Part shown: in pieces, positions 38,466 to 52,137 of the stretch | How the letters are laid out: every line of letters starts with the position of its first letter | Position numbering within the stretch: position 1 is the stretch's first letter | Source of the DNA: Anopheles merus | Lineage: Eukaryota; Arthropoda; Insecta; Diptera; Culicidae | Reading direction: 5' to 3' | Length of the DNA stretch: 64,000 nucleotides | Assembly (NCBI RefSeq): GCF_017562075.2 | Contig: NC_054082.1 | Span: 37,629,942 to 37,693,941, forward strand | The notes under the pieces: model-generated | Told to the model about the DNA's origin: nothing | What the model saw: only the letters and a program-made list of their open reading frames with translations | The model's database searches: none | Position numbers and translations under genes: made by a program

Positions 38466-38656
38466 AATAAACGCAGATTAGGTAGGACCACCGCAACGGG
38501 GGTTCGTACTACAATGTAATGCACGAAACGGCAGGGAACAGGCACTTTTGTTGTTCCTGCTTCGGTAACCAGCAGGTTTCATACCTACCAACACACAAAC
38601 ATACTCTCATAAGAAGACCGCAATAGACGTTTGTCAGGAATAAACGCAGCAATAAA
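38466..38656 (+). terminator. Poly(A) signal cluster of the third Osiris gene
   Basis: AATAAA at 38466-38471, 38639-38644 and 38651-38656. No earlier canonical hexamer follows the stop at 37178, so the 3' UTR would be 1.3-1.5 kb unless a variant signal is used. Confidence 0.4.
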
Positions 38657-41734
<3,078 letters not shown>

Positions 41735-41772
41735 CATAAATAGCATCGTAATAGCAAATTAACGCATCAGTT
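41735..41772 (+). promoter_or_regulatory. TATA-like/initiator promoter of the fourth Osiris gene
   Basis: CATAAATAG at 41735-41743 and the arthropod initiator TCAGTT at 41767-41772, with the A at 41769 as likely start. The TATA-like T at 41737 is 32 bases upstream. The 5' UTR to the ATG at 41865 would be 96 nt. Confidence 0.75.
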
Positions 41773-41864
41773 GTCCGTGTTAGCTTATCCGACCAGCAGC
41801 CAAAGTGCAAGTGTTGTTCTCCGTACCGTCCACTAAGTGCAGTGCTCGAATCCTTCCATTCACG

Positions 41865-44512
41865 ATGGTCGCTAAGCGTTGTTTCCTGGTTGCCGCGTTG
41901 GCGGTGGTTGCCTTCGGTGCGGTGGCATACGCCGATTCGGGCAAGGAGGAATCGGCCATGATCAACCTGATCAATGAGATCGACAACGAGCCCCGGTTCC
42001 CGCTGTTCGGTGGGCTCGCCGTGGAGCGATCGAACGACTACGAGGTCCGTGCCTACGGTGCCCGCTCGAACGAGGACCTTGCCGAACGGGCGGTCCGCTA
42101 CCTTGCCTCGCACACGCTCAAGTTCAGCGTTCCGTCCGAGGAGAACACCGTTGAAGGTGAGAGCTTTGCTGTGTTTGTGGTGAATGATAGTCCGGGTTGG
42201 GATGGTTTCGAGAAACCAGAAAGTGATGAGATGTACCAAAGTGGTTAAAAGATTGATTTTTTAAAATGTGAAGTGATAATGTAATGATACAATAAGAAAA
42301 CTAAGACAGAAAAAATTACAGATTTTACGGCATGGTTGTGAAGAACAGGGATTAATTTGGAATAATCAAAAACTGATGTGGTTTGAGACCGTCTTAAAGC
42401 TTAAAGTGGGCCGACAGCAAGCAATCGAGTTCTCCATCAAGACACTACTTGAGACTTGCTTGAACATATTGCTGCATGCCACGACGCATAGCAATCGTTG
42501 ATAGTGTTCGCGTGCGGTACAGCATGTAATTTAAAATCGCACAAACATAAACCCTCATCCCTAGACCTGTGTACAAAGCTGCACAAGATCCCGATGAGAG
42601 ATTTCATAACCTTGGAATGGTTCCTTCGCCATGCGTGATTAGGCCATTGGGGTCTATTTCATCATTCGAGCGGCAGGGAACGACCCATCTTTCCCAGACA
42701 TTGCTTCTGGCAAAGGTTTCATTTAAAAAAAAGAAGTTATTTTGCAATCCCCCCCTCCAACTGGCTCGGGAGAAAGGCGAACTTGTGAAGAGGAAACGCA
42801 AAGATTAGCGTCATCTCTTACCGCTTGGTGGAGGTCGTTTTGTAGTTCAGGTATCTTTCACTGCGCATGTTTTTGTGCACCCTTGTGCAGGAATTTCTTC
42901 CAAGGCCGCATGCATCACCGATCTCAGCTGCGAATTGTGTATATTGGGGTAGGATTCTTTTCCCGCCGTACGCCGTACGTAACCGTGCTGTCCGTGTCTG
43001 CGGGACGAACAGCCGCTCCAGTTAGAAGGCGAAGCGTGCCTCACCGACGTAGTTTTTTTAAGACGAAAAACTTTCACAAAAAGGTTCACTTTCGTTGGAA
43101 TTTTAGGGGTGCCGGACGTATAGGTAGCTTACGTTTGGTGTAGTTTAGAGAGGTTTTTTTAGTTCTCTTGTGTGCCCAAAACTAGATGTTACGGAAGCGA
43201 ATGGCCATTACCTTCCTTAGCATAATCCAGCAAAGGGTGTATGGGTTCAAGGTTGACCACGGTTACGATTGTTTAGATCTTGTCTGAGCACGGACGATGG
43301 GGTCGAATTGCCTCGTTTGCTCTGGGCTCCAGAATAAACTTTCACCTCACCCAAAAGATCCCGAAGATGAAGCCCCAAGGTGAGAACGATTAGAATAGGT
43401 CATCGACATCGGGAACAGGTTCTTAAAAAACGCGAGAGAGAACGGGTACACTGAACCAGTTCTCTAGAGGGCATATCGCGGTCGAAAGAGAAAGTTACGT
43501 CGTGCTGCCGTCTTAGCTGGCCGAACGAAGATGTTCTGGACGCGGTGGGCACAGATAATAATTCGGCTAATCTTACGCTGGTATGATATGCCTCGGTTAA
43601 TGTTAAGAAATGCACCGCAACCATCATAACTCAACTTCAAGCTCTGTACATAGTTTCTTAATTATATTTTCGTTGTTTTTTTTTTAAATATCGCGAGAAG
43701 CCACCAATGGGTCAGCTTAAGGCCGTGAACAAAATTGATGGGCCAATGGGACAGAATAAAAGGGAACGCTCGAAAGCCGCGCAAAAGCCCGACCCCGGTT
43801 TCAGAAGACAGACCGCATTTAAAACGCACCGACATCGGCACCGTGCGCAACTCCCCGTGCAGATTAATGAACATCTCGTTCGAGTAATTGCACCGGGGGG
43901 GGGGGGGGGCTTTTGTTATTCGTTTCACTTGCACGCTTCCCACTGTTTGGTGTCCTGCGCCGGTGCGCATATTTCCAGGACACTTGCGCCTCGACAAAAT
44001 ACCTGTCTCCGGCTCGCTACTCGCCAAAGCATCAGAAAAACTTTCACTTTGGGATCCAGTGGATCCGGCTTTCGAAAATTCTCCAAAATATTTAGCCCAC
44101 ACTGGAGCCGCCCCATACAGCGTCGGATAACAATAGCAGCAACAGCAACAAGGAGCTACAAATTAAATATGAAACACCCCAGAGGAAGGCGAAAGAATGC
44201 AAGAGCGAGAGAGGATGTGAGACAAGCCATACACGAAAAAAAAGACAAAAAGACTCCTCGAGAAAAAAAGGGAAAGTCGCTCGAAAGACATACTTCTTTG
44301 GGTGTTATGTTTAACTATGGCACACCCTTTAGCGTAGCACCCTGCGTTCTCCCTCCATTTGTTTTGGGTACAGCAGTACGGGCGAGTTGGGAATGGGAGA
44401 GAGAAATGATCAAGAACGCGTTGCGTGTGAGCATCACGATCGTCATCTTTCGAGGTCGGGTGGTAGAGCTCCAACGAGAAACGATCGTGCGAGCAAAAGG
44501 GATACAAAAAAT

Positions 44513-44571
<59 letters not shown>

Positions 44572-46141
44572 ACACTTCTTTGGAGCTTCGGGCTTTGAGC
44601 ATGTTTTCGGTTCGATGAACTCCTACCGCACACACACGCATGGAACGTCGAGAACGGGGTAGTGTTCGCGTTCGGTTCTGCTTCGCTGTTGTCGGGCGTT
44701 TCTGGGTCATTGGCACAGGCCACCTTGCCGGGTGGTTGGCGTGCTGAGCCTCGGACGCGACCAACAAGTGCGTCCAACGCAATTCAGGCAGGCGCTTAAG
44801 AACTTCGCTGCGGGACAACGACAGACGTGCGATTGTGGGCCGACAGCAACTTTCCCCCAAAATCAATACACAGCGACACGCTTTGGGGAAGACGCGTATG
44901 TGAGTGGGCGAGCACAAGGCCTTGGGGCGACATTGATACACCCTCCTGTGTTGGGGTGGGGCTGCGCGATGTTCGCTGGGATCATAATTGCCCAGACAAT
45001 GGGAGAAAGTATGGCCGAAGGTGGATTTGATGCGTGTTTGCTCACGGCTTGTTGCGGCTTGGTGCTCTCACGGGATAAAATTATTTACTTTTCTTCCATA
45101 AAATTAGCTTGCCACAGCCGCTGAGAGGTTTTGCGTGTTGTCTTTTTTGCGAGTTGCTCAAGTTATTTAGTCATCGCGGGTACTTGTATGGAGGCTTGAA
45201 GAGGTATTTAAAATTGATTTGATTCCATGAAAGGTTAAGAGAATGCTGAATGAGTACTGTCAGTTTAGTTGGGGAAAGGTGCAAGAGCTTCTTTGTATTT
45301 GGAACGTTTTGTTAGTATATAATGTTGTCGTATTGTACATTTGTATGAACTGTATGAAAATAATCTTTGAAGAGGCGAATGAGATCAATATGCTAAGGTA
45401 TCTGTTAAAATCAATAAACTAAAAAATGTATAATCCTTCAATACAATCTAAATCTAGGGAAGATAGACACAGAATAAAAGAAATAATTTATTAAACCATA
45501 TTGAAATTAAAACTATTGTAATAGGATAACGATAGAATAGGATAACGAATATAAAAAATCCCCATCTTCCATGCAACATTGAAGTGATTTTATATTGTAT
45601 GAAATGTTGCATAGCAATTCATCCCCTGGAAGTGAGAGCTTTACTCGATCGCGGAGCAACCTTGAAGCTTTGTCGATCGAACGCAAAGCTTTGGTATAAC
45701 GCTTTATAAAACTTTCTTTTCTTTTCATCGTTACAGAAGCTCGCAGCAGCCGCCTGAAGAAGATGCTGTTGCCTCTGCTGCTGGCAATGAAGCTGAAGAT
45801 GGCCGTCGTGCTGCCCATCCTGTTGGCCATCGTTAAGTTCATCTCGCTCAAGGGTCTGATCGCCGGTCTGATGGCTCTCAAGTTCTCCAGTAAGCACAAG
45901 CAGCAGAGTGTGTATGCGGGCGGTATTGTTTAAAGCTGATCGCATTTTGTATGTTCTTTCCCCAGTCTTCACCGTGCTGAAGGATCTGTTCCAGAAGAAG
46001 CAGGAGCGCGTGACCACCGCTTACATCACCAGCGCTCAGCCCGTCAACGCCGAGATCGTCCACCAGGACTGGAACCGCAACGGACAGGCTGCCGCCCACG
46101 AGCTGGCCTACGGTGCCTACCCGTACGCTTCCATTGCCTAA
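41865..46141 (+). CDS. Osiris family protein without the cysteine pair, AHELAY motif
   Basis: Exons 41865..42156, 45737..45889 and 45966..46141 give 206 residues. Both introns (3,580 and 76 bp) are phase 1. The signal peptide ends at about residue 23 (AVAYA/DSG). The short pre-core region has an amphipathic stretch (NEDLAERAVRYLASHTLKFS) comparable to the helix before the core in its neighbours. Exon 2 carries the basic/hydrophobic module (SRLKKMLLPLLLAMKLKMAV and on, residues about 102-147). Exon 3 gives a charged segment (LKDLFQKKQERV) and the C-terminal AHELAYGAYPY (192-202), a variant of AQXLAY. The only cysteine, Cys6, lies in the signal peptide, so the mature protein has none; the two-Cys region seen in its neighbours has been lost or never existed. 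Compact neighbour of the third gene; family call secure, number not assigned. Confidence 0.94.
43895..43909. repeat. G15 homopolymer
   Basis: Run of 15 G within the intron of the fourth Osiris gene; prone to length error in assembly. Confidence 0.9.
44515..44575. repeat. (CA)n microsatellite in intron
   Basis: About 30 CA units with one CATACA interruption near the end. Confidence 0.97.
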
Positions 46142-46351
46142 GGACCAAGAACAGGAAATCGGTCCAGACCGTTCCTAGTTCACTCAGCTACCATCCAGCA
46201 ACCAAAACGCTGCACCAATGAGACGACGACGAGGAGCCTTTATTTATTTGCTTAATTTTAATAATTTATTGATCGAACACGGCCCTTCCGCACGCCCCTG
46301 CTTGATGTGCTACCGGCACACCGATGGTGACTGTCAATGTATGGATGTGTA

Positions 46352-46357
46352 AATAAA
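46352..46357 (+). terminator. AATAAA poly(A) signal, fourth Osiris gene
   Basis: Canonical hexamer about 210 nt after the stop codon. Confidence 0.75.
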
Positions 46358-48935
46358 AGGCGTACAGGCAAATGAATACCCTCATTGTGTGTGCTTATGT
46401 GTATGGGCGTGTTCCGCAGTGTGTGTACGGCGTTGTTTGAATTCCGGGTGGAGCACGAAAGGACGGCTCTTTTGGGGGAGAAGAAAATTAGGCAGCTCGC
46501 TACTGGGGATCAGCAATGGGTAGATAAATAATTCATACTCAAAAAAACTGCTGGAACGGTATTTTGTCGTCGGCTGTTAGTTCTAACGGAAAACGGATTA
46601 CGCTCATGCGGGGAAGGGAGCAAGCAAAAAAATATTGTTTAGCCTTCCAGATGCATTAAATGACCCATTTAGAAACGGCACCATACCATGAGTACGATCG
46701 ATCACCGACCGATCATTTGCCGGCGCGAATGGGGTTAGTGTGCTCGAGGTTACTGGCGATGTGGGGAACACGTACGCACGGTGTATTAAGCCAACGATTT
46801 GGATTTGTTTGGAACGCACTACCAAAGAGAGATGGTGTGGGCACGACAGAAAATTGATACATCTTATCTCATGTGGATCGAAATTACCTTCATCTTGATT
46901 TTGATGTTCAATAAACATCAGTTGATTGATTATCGACGCTAGGTGATGAGCACTGATCTGAACATTGCAGTTAGAAATACATTGTCATAATATGTTTCAC
47001 TGCGTTTTATACCCTATCTGAAATATTAGAGGTTTGCGGGTTGGATTCTATCTAGAGTACCATTGAAAATTGTTTTAAAATGTTTTGCTGTTTTTATGCT
47101 TTCAAAAGAATATATTTGGCATTAGTACAAAAATCCCATGCTATTCTAGAGATAAGTGGTTTATGCTATTTTGTACTTCTTCTTTTGGCTCAACAATCGT
47201 TGTTGGCCAAGGCCTGCCTGTACCACTTGTCCGGTTGGCTTTCAGGGACTTTTGGATAACCCCCCATAGCAGGATAGTCAGTCCTACGTATGGCGGCACG
47301 GTCTATTTGGGGGTTGAACCCATGACGGGCATGTTGTTAAGTCGTACGAGTTGACGACTGTGCCACGAGACCGGCTTGTTATTTTTTACTAGATTTTTAC
47401 TATACTTACTTAATTACTAATTACTTACTAACTGGCAAAAACTGGTACAGCATGCTTGGTATGCATAAAGTATACTTTGAAATTGTAATTTGTTTTACTA
47501 AAAATACCAAACCAAGCGTATCAAACCGTAAGAAATATTTGCATACTTAGTGGCGCATAAGACAACATTACATGAGGAATTATTTCGATAGGTCGCTAGA
47601 ATGATGCAACAGGCTTGAGAATGACAAAAGATCTTGGACATAATTTTTATACTAAAATTACTAACAAATGTTGTCATACAATAAACTTCTAAATTATTAA
47701 AACTTCCTTGTAACAAATTTACATTGCGGGTGGACATGCCTCAGTTTCTTAAAAGCGATGGTATTTGGTGGGGTCTTTTGCATGGTGAGCAAAGAACTAA
47801 AGGGAGCTCCTTGAGGACTAAGGGAGGCGCCCTCAAACTTGTCAGTGCGCGGTCCGTATTGTTTCAAAATAACGTTACTGAGAGGCATTTTAATACTAAG
47901 CAAGTGATGTGAGTACATGTAGTTTCACTGTCTTATGCACATTCATTTACTTGAAAGCTAACATTAAGTAGGTAAAAACTACTACATGTCTCAAAAGAAC
48001 ATAAATCATTGTAATATCACAATTAGATCACAATTGTGAATAACACGAAAGAAATGGTACTTTCGATCATCCGAATAACCGCATGCAAATGGTTTCCATT
48101 GGTTTGGCGTGAAAGTTTGTCGAACAAATCGGTAGAATATTTGGTTAATAATCGTGTAATGACAAAAACGCGTGCACCCAGCAAACGTACGGTGATCGGT
48201 TGCTCCACATTCAACAAGGGAATGCCCGCCATTGAAAGGGAAAAGCTTTACGGTACGCTTCACTAACCCAATGAGGCCGATCCGTTTCATAGCCCGTACT
48301 CTAAAGTGGATTTGCTCGAATTTGTGTCGCAATGGTGTCCCGAAGCAACTTGCAGCTGGAGCGCGTCAAACAGTACCTTTCTTTGGAGAGTTGTTGTATT
48401 TTTGCTTTGTTTTTTTTTCTTCTGAGCTCCCCCTAACCCACAGAACCCAGACAGAAGCGTATGCACGTGGAGAGTGTGAGCAGCTTTTCACTTCATACCG
48501 ACAAATCTAATTGAACCGCGAAAATCTTGATCATTACCTCTTTATTACCATCCACAGAAAGTTTTCCTTCTCCTCCTTCTGCCTTTCTTCGCATCGTAAT
48601 GCCCACCGTTGGTTCTTCACCGGTGGCAAGGCCAAGATCAAGTAGCGAACGGAAGGAGACGAAAGATGGCTGCCACGAAACAGGTGTCTCCGAGGGCTTC
48701 GCGATCGCACCAGCAAACCTAATCATGCGTTAAACAAACCTCAGCGAAAATGCGTCCACGGGTCTAGTGAGGCAAACGATCTAGGGCCAAGCGGTACGGT
48801 TTTGTTCGCCTTTCTTCCTTCCCCTCGGCCCTGGTTCTGGCATCATTTTTCATCTCTGCGGTTCTCCCCTGCCCTGGCGAGGGAAATTCGGGAGAGACAA
48901 ACACCGGGATGATCGATGGCAAGTGCGCAAGATCG
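46358..48935. other. Spacer between fourth and fifth Osiris genes
   Basis: Non-coding apart from the SINE200 copy at 47175-47375. Both-strand frames near 48490-48730 have no recognisable content. Confidence 0.6.
47175..47375 (-). mobile_element. SINE200 retroposon, near full length
   Basis: On the minus strand it starts GCCGGTCTCGTGGCACAGTC, has a B-box-like GGGTTCAACCC in the tRNA-related part, then GCCGCCATACGTAGGACTGA, and ends at a GCCAAAAGAAGAAG-type tail. I recognise this as the Anopheles SINE200 family, about 200 bp with an AAG-rich 3' end. Target duplication is not clear. Confidence 0.85.
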
Positions 48936-48972
48936 TATAAAAGTACGCTATGTCGGTGGTTATTTCGTCAGT
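48936..48972 (+). promoter_or_regulatory. TATA/initiator promoter of the fifth Osiris gene
   Basis: TATAAAAG at 48936-48943 and initiator TCAGT at 48968-48972, with the A at 48970 as likely start, 34 bases from the first TATA base. This puts the upstream in-frame ATG at 48950 before the transcription start and decides for the ATG at 49049. Confidence 0.8.
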
Positions 48973-49048
48973 GATCAAGTGTTCGACTTCCGAAACAGTT
49001 GTCAATTGTGTGCAGTGCCTTCAGCAGCAGTACTTCAACATAGCGACA

Positions 49049-49877
49049 ATGCGTTCTACGAAAGTTATCCTCAGTGCAGTGCTGGTTCTGGCGAGTTGGA
49101 TGTACGCCACGGAAGCAGCCATTGCGGGCAATGGCGGTGGGTCTGTGTTTTCCTCGTCCAAGAAAATGTGTGATCAGCGATACAGCGTGAATTGTTTGAA
49201 GCTGGAGCTAGTGTCCTTCCTGGAGCGTGTCACCAACCAGAAAGAGTACAACCTGATGGCGGGCATTAGTGTGGTGCGCGATCCGGGTGCAAACATTACC
49301 CGTACCGCGGACCTAATTGCTGAGGTGACGCGCATCTTCCCGACGAATCCGGAGCGACGGTTGGACGAGTTCTTGCTGACCAAGCTGAACGACTATCTGC
49401 AGACACACTCGTTGCGGCTGAAGTTTGTCGACGGGGATGCGTTCCAGAAGGCACGGGAAGTGTTCGCCGGACGCAAGGGCAAGCTGGGCAAGAAGGGTGG
49501 ACTGGAAACTCTCATCGCCGGTGCCATGATGATGAAGGGTGAGTATAGGGTTGCGGTTTCGATGTTCTCAATGTGCTAAATGCTAATAAATGTTTACAGG
49601 AACACTGGCGGCGATCGGACTGGGAGCATTGGCACTGATCGCTGGCAAAGCGCTCATGACGGGACTGTTGGCGTTGATGCTGGCGGCCATTGTTGGACTG
49701 AAGTCATTGGCTAGCGGAGGCGGCGGTGGTCATAAGTCAACGACGTACGAGATTGTCGCCAAACCGATGTATTCTCACTCGCACTCGGAACACGATGAGG
49801 TGGGACATGGTCACACGGGATACGGCGGATATGGCCGATCGTACGATCTTCCCTACTCGGGACAAAAGCCCAACTGA
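49049..49877 (+). CDS. Osiris family protein (two-Cys region, His/Gly/Tyr-rich tail)
   Basis: Exons 49049..49538 and 49600..49877 join in phase 1 across a 61-bp intron to give 255 residues. A signal peptide runs to about residue 24 (SWMYATEAA). The two-Cys region is MCDQRYSVNCLKLELVSFLE (Cys41, Cys49). A long helical domain follows (DLIAEVTRIFPTNPERRLDE, then LTKLNDYLQTHSLRLKF). A basic stretch GRKGKLGKKGG (141-151) leads to a hydrophobic region at about 153-200 with GALALIAGKALMTGLLALML. The tail has the STTYEIVAKP segment and His/Ser/Gly/Tyr repeats. It ends YDLPYSGQKPN, where the AQXLAY position is only loosely kept. It fits the Osi7/8 type in layout, but no number is claimed. It follows the fourth gene after a 2.9 kb spacer. 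Confidence 0.94.
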
Positions 49878-50131
49878 GCTTTGATTGGAGAATAGAGTTA
49901 TTTAAGAACATTAGTAAGGGTATGCAATTTCCGACAAAAACTGTGCCTATGCAAACTTGCCCTCTTGAAGGTATATTTAGGGGTCTTTTTATGAAGTTAT
50001 TTATTTAAACACTGTTAGTGAGCTGTCGTTTCTCTCTTGCCAAAATGTATTCTTAATTTATTTATTTATTAAAGCTTAGATTACAAAACTGTCAGATTGT
50101 TGTGGAGTAAAAGCTTCGACTAGAAAATTTG

Positions 50132-50137
50132 AATAAA
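50132..50137 (+). terminator. AATAAA poly(A) signal, fifth Osiris gene
   Basis: Canonical hexamer about 255 nt after the stop codon; AT-rich ATTTATTTATT lies upstream. Confidence 0.7.
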
Positions 50138-50869
50138 AAGAACGATAAATACATTCGTAATTCGTAATGTGCTTTTAAATGTGTTTAATGTTATGAATAA
50201 TATACACGTTTGTTCTGTTGCTGTCTCTTGTCCAGAGCCGAATTTTCCTATAAGTGGACTGAGTGGCTGCGTGAGGCCCCGGCCTAAAGGGATCCCCAGA
50301 ATTTCTCTAGCAAATGGACCACTTTTATATTCGATTGATTTGTTTTGTTTTTAATTCACGTACGAACGAAAAACTAAATCTATCTCAAATTATCTACTTA
50401 CAAATATTAAGGGGTATTTGTTAATAACTTTTTTAGCAATCAAAAGCTATTAAGAACGAAAATTGTTTGAAAGCCAAGGCATATTTTGTCTCTGCGCCTA
50501 AATAGCAACAAAAACATTCATAACGGTGAAACATGAAGTATTTTCATCTTCTCGCTCGTTTAATTATGCAAACATTTAAAGAACTTTATCGGTTGTCTCG
50601 ATGGTAAGGATGACAAGTCTACAAATACACAAATACAGAATGATCAATGTGGAGCACTTGGAATTCATTGTTTTTTTTTGTGTCCGAGAAGCAGTAAAAG
50701 TGATGCATCAGAATTATAAAAATTTGTGCAGTTTCTTTTATTAGAAAGGTCAGGTTTTTTACAGTGGTCAAGTTGATCAGGCAATTGAATCACGGTAGAC
50801 CAACCTTTATCAGTACCGACATTTTGCAGGTCTGCAGTTTTTATAACGTTTGCTTTGCTTGATTCATTT

Positions 50870-51014
50870 CACAAAGTTCTTGGTCGCAAAATTCTTGTTC
50901 GCAAAAATCTTGGTCACAAAGTTCTTGGCCACAAAATTCTTGGTCGCAAAGATTTTGGTCACAAATATCGTGGTCACAAAATTATTGTTCGCAAAAATCT
51001 TGTTTGCAAAATTG
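50870..51014. repeat. 15-bp minisatellite, ~9.6 units
   Basis: Tandem units of the type CAAAATTCTTGGTCG/CACAAAGTTCTTGGT with drift. Because 15 is divisible by 3, a plus-strand frame with a five-residue period (AKFLV/TKILV) stays open through the array. Confidence 0.85.
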
Positions 51015-51019
51015 AATTT

Positions 51020-51208
51020 GTTTAATTTGTTATTTAACTTAATCATATGAAAATTTCTTACAGATCAGCTAAACTACACCCTAAAAAGCTTTGTTTTACA
51101 GTTATAAAACAAGAAAATCCAAAGTTGGCCGCTTCCATGGTTTACTAAGCCCGATTCATACTTCTCATACTCCGTTTTGATAGATAGCGATTAGATAGGT
51201 AAACCCTG
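51020..51208. mobile_element. Right-half copy of the TA-target MITE
   Basis: Matches 14300-14555: shared segments include TTACAGATCAG.TAAACTAC, ACAAGAAAAT and GCCCGATTCATACTTC, and the end TAGGTAAACCCTG followed by TA at 51209-51210. The left terminal repeat is missing; the minisatellite abuts the broken side. Confidence 0.65.
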
Positions 51209-51674
51209 TATTGTGTGATGCACAAATGTGTTTCTTGTGCGCTTTTCTGAATCTCCCTTGATGAAGGGCAAATTGTGGAGTTCGGTATGACTACATATGT
51301 GATGTGCAGGTGTAGTACATATTTTATGCCAAGGATTTTATCATGATGTTTAAAAATATTATTTGAGCTTTTATTTTTTATACGTGCAAAATTTTACCAC
51401 AACAAATTTTGAAAACATTCACAGCAGAACAACTAACTTTCCCTAGCTATCTAACTAAATAACTAACACACCAATCAAAGACCGTTTAAAAAAAGATCAT
51501 AATGATTAAAAACTAAACAAACGGCAAAAAAATCTAGTAAAATTGTCAGTGATAATGACAAAAAAAAACACTATACCACTCATATTCTCTAAAATTATTA
51601 GTATTATGAAGATCTTTCCCATTTTTTTAGATATGTATACATCCTTATACCTGGAACCAATCATTTTACTTTTC

Positions 51675-51772
51675 AAACTAGTTATATAGAAAAGAGCCTC
51701 CCATATAACTAGTTTTTTGTTAAACAAGTGAGTCACTGGAACGGAATAAACTGGTCATGAGGGGTTCCACTG
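51675..51772. mobile_element. Possible pogo/Tigger-like element end with internal palindrome
   Basis: On the minus strand the sequence begins TA, CAGTGGAACCCCTCATGACC, resembling pogo-type TIRs. 51675-51687 and 51703-51715 are perfect 13-nt inverted copies (AAACTAGTTATAT). The opposite end was not found. Confidence 0.35.
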
Positions 51773-52055
51773 TACTAAGTATAGATTTATGGTATTTGTA
51801 GAAAGATATTGATAAAAAAAGGAATTCAGTAATAGTTGTTGATATTGATGTATTTTAGAGATATTAAAGGAAAACATTGAATTAAACCAGTAGCGCTTTG
51901 ATGTTTATACATGTTCTTGGCATAATTACGCGTGATGAAAACAATAGTCTTCCTGTTGAAAAGACAAAGACGGTTGAAAAGAGCTTTCTATGGAAAGACA
52001 GAGCTTTAGCTGAGCTTTTGATTGTTTATTATGTGATCACAATCACAATTCAAAA

Positions 52056-52137
52056 AAAGGTGACACATGTTACGCGTTATTTGCTTCTATAGGTCTCATT
52101 CTATAGAAGCAAGTAACGCGTAACATGTGTCACCTTT
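52056..52137. repeat. 37-bp inverted repeat, 8-nt loop (hairpin)
   Basis: 52056-52092 and 52101-52137 are reverse complements at 36 of 37 positions, with an 8-nt loop (GTCTCATT). The single difference (TTATTTGC against TTACTTGC) would be a G-U pair in RNA. Weaker pairing may extend outward. It could be a foldback element, a recent inverted duplication or a hairpin RNA source. Confidence 0.9.

Larger units (their letters stand above)
42157..45736 (+). other. 3.6 kb intron of the fourth Osiris gene
   Basis: Holds a run of 15 G at 43895-43909 and a CA microsatellite at 44515-44575. A 303-codon plus-strand frame (43707-44618) crosses both repeats and is not coding. No mobile element ends were recognised. 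Confidence 0.7.

Noticed and set aside
43707..44618. 303-codon plus-strand open frame
   Set aside because: It crosses a G15 run and a CA microsatellite, lies inside a confirmed intron and has no domain or splice support.
48950..49048. Upstream in-frame ATG of the fifth Osiris gene
   Set aside because: It lies between the TATA box and the predicted start site, so it would not be transcribed.
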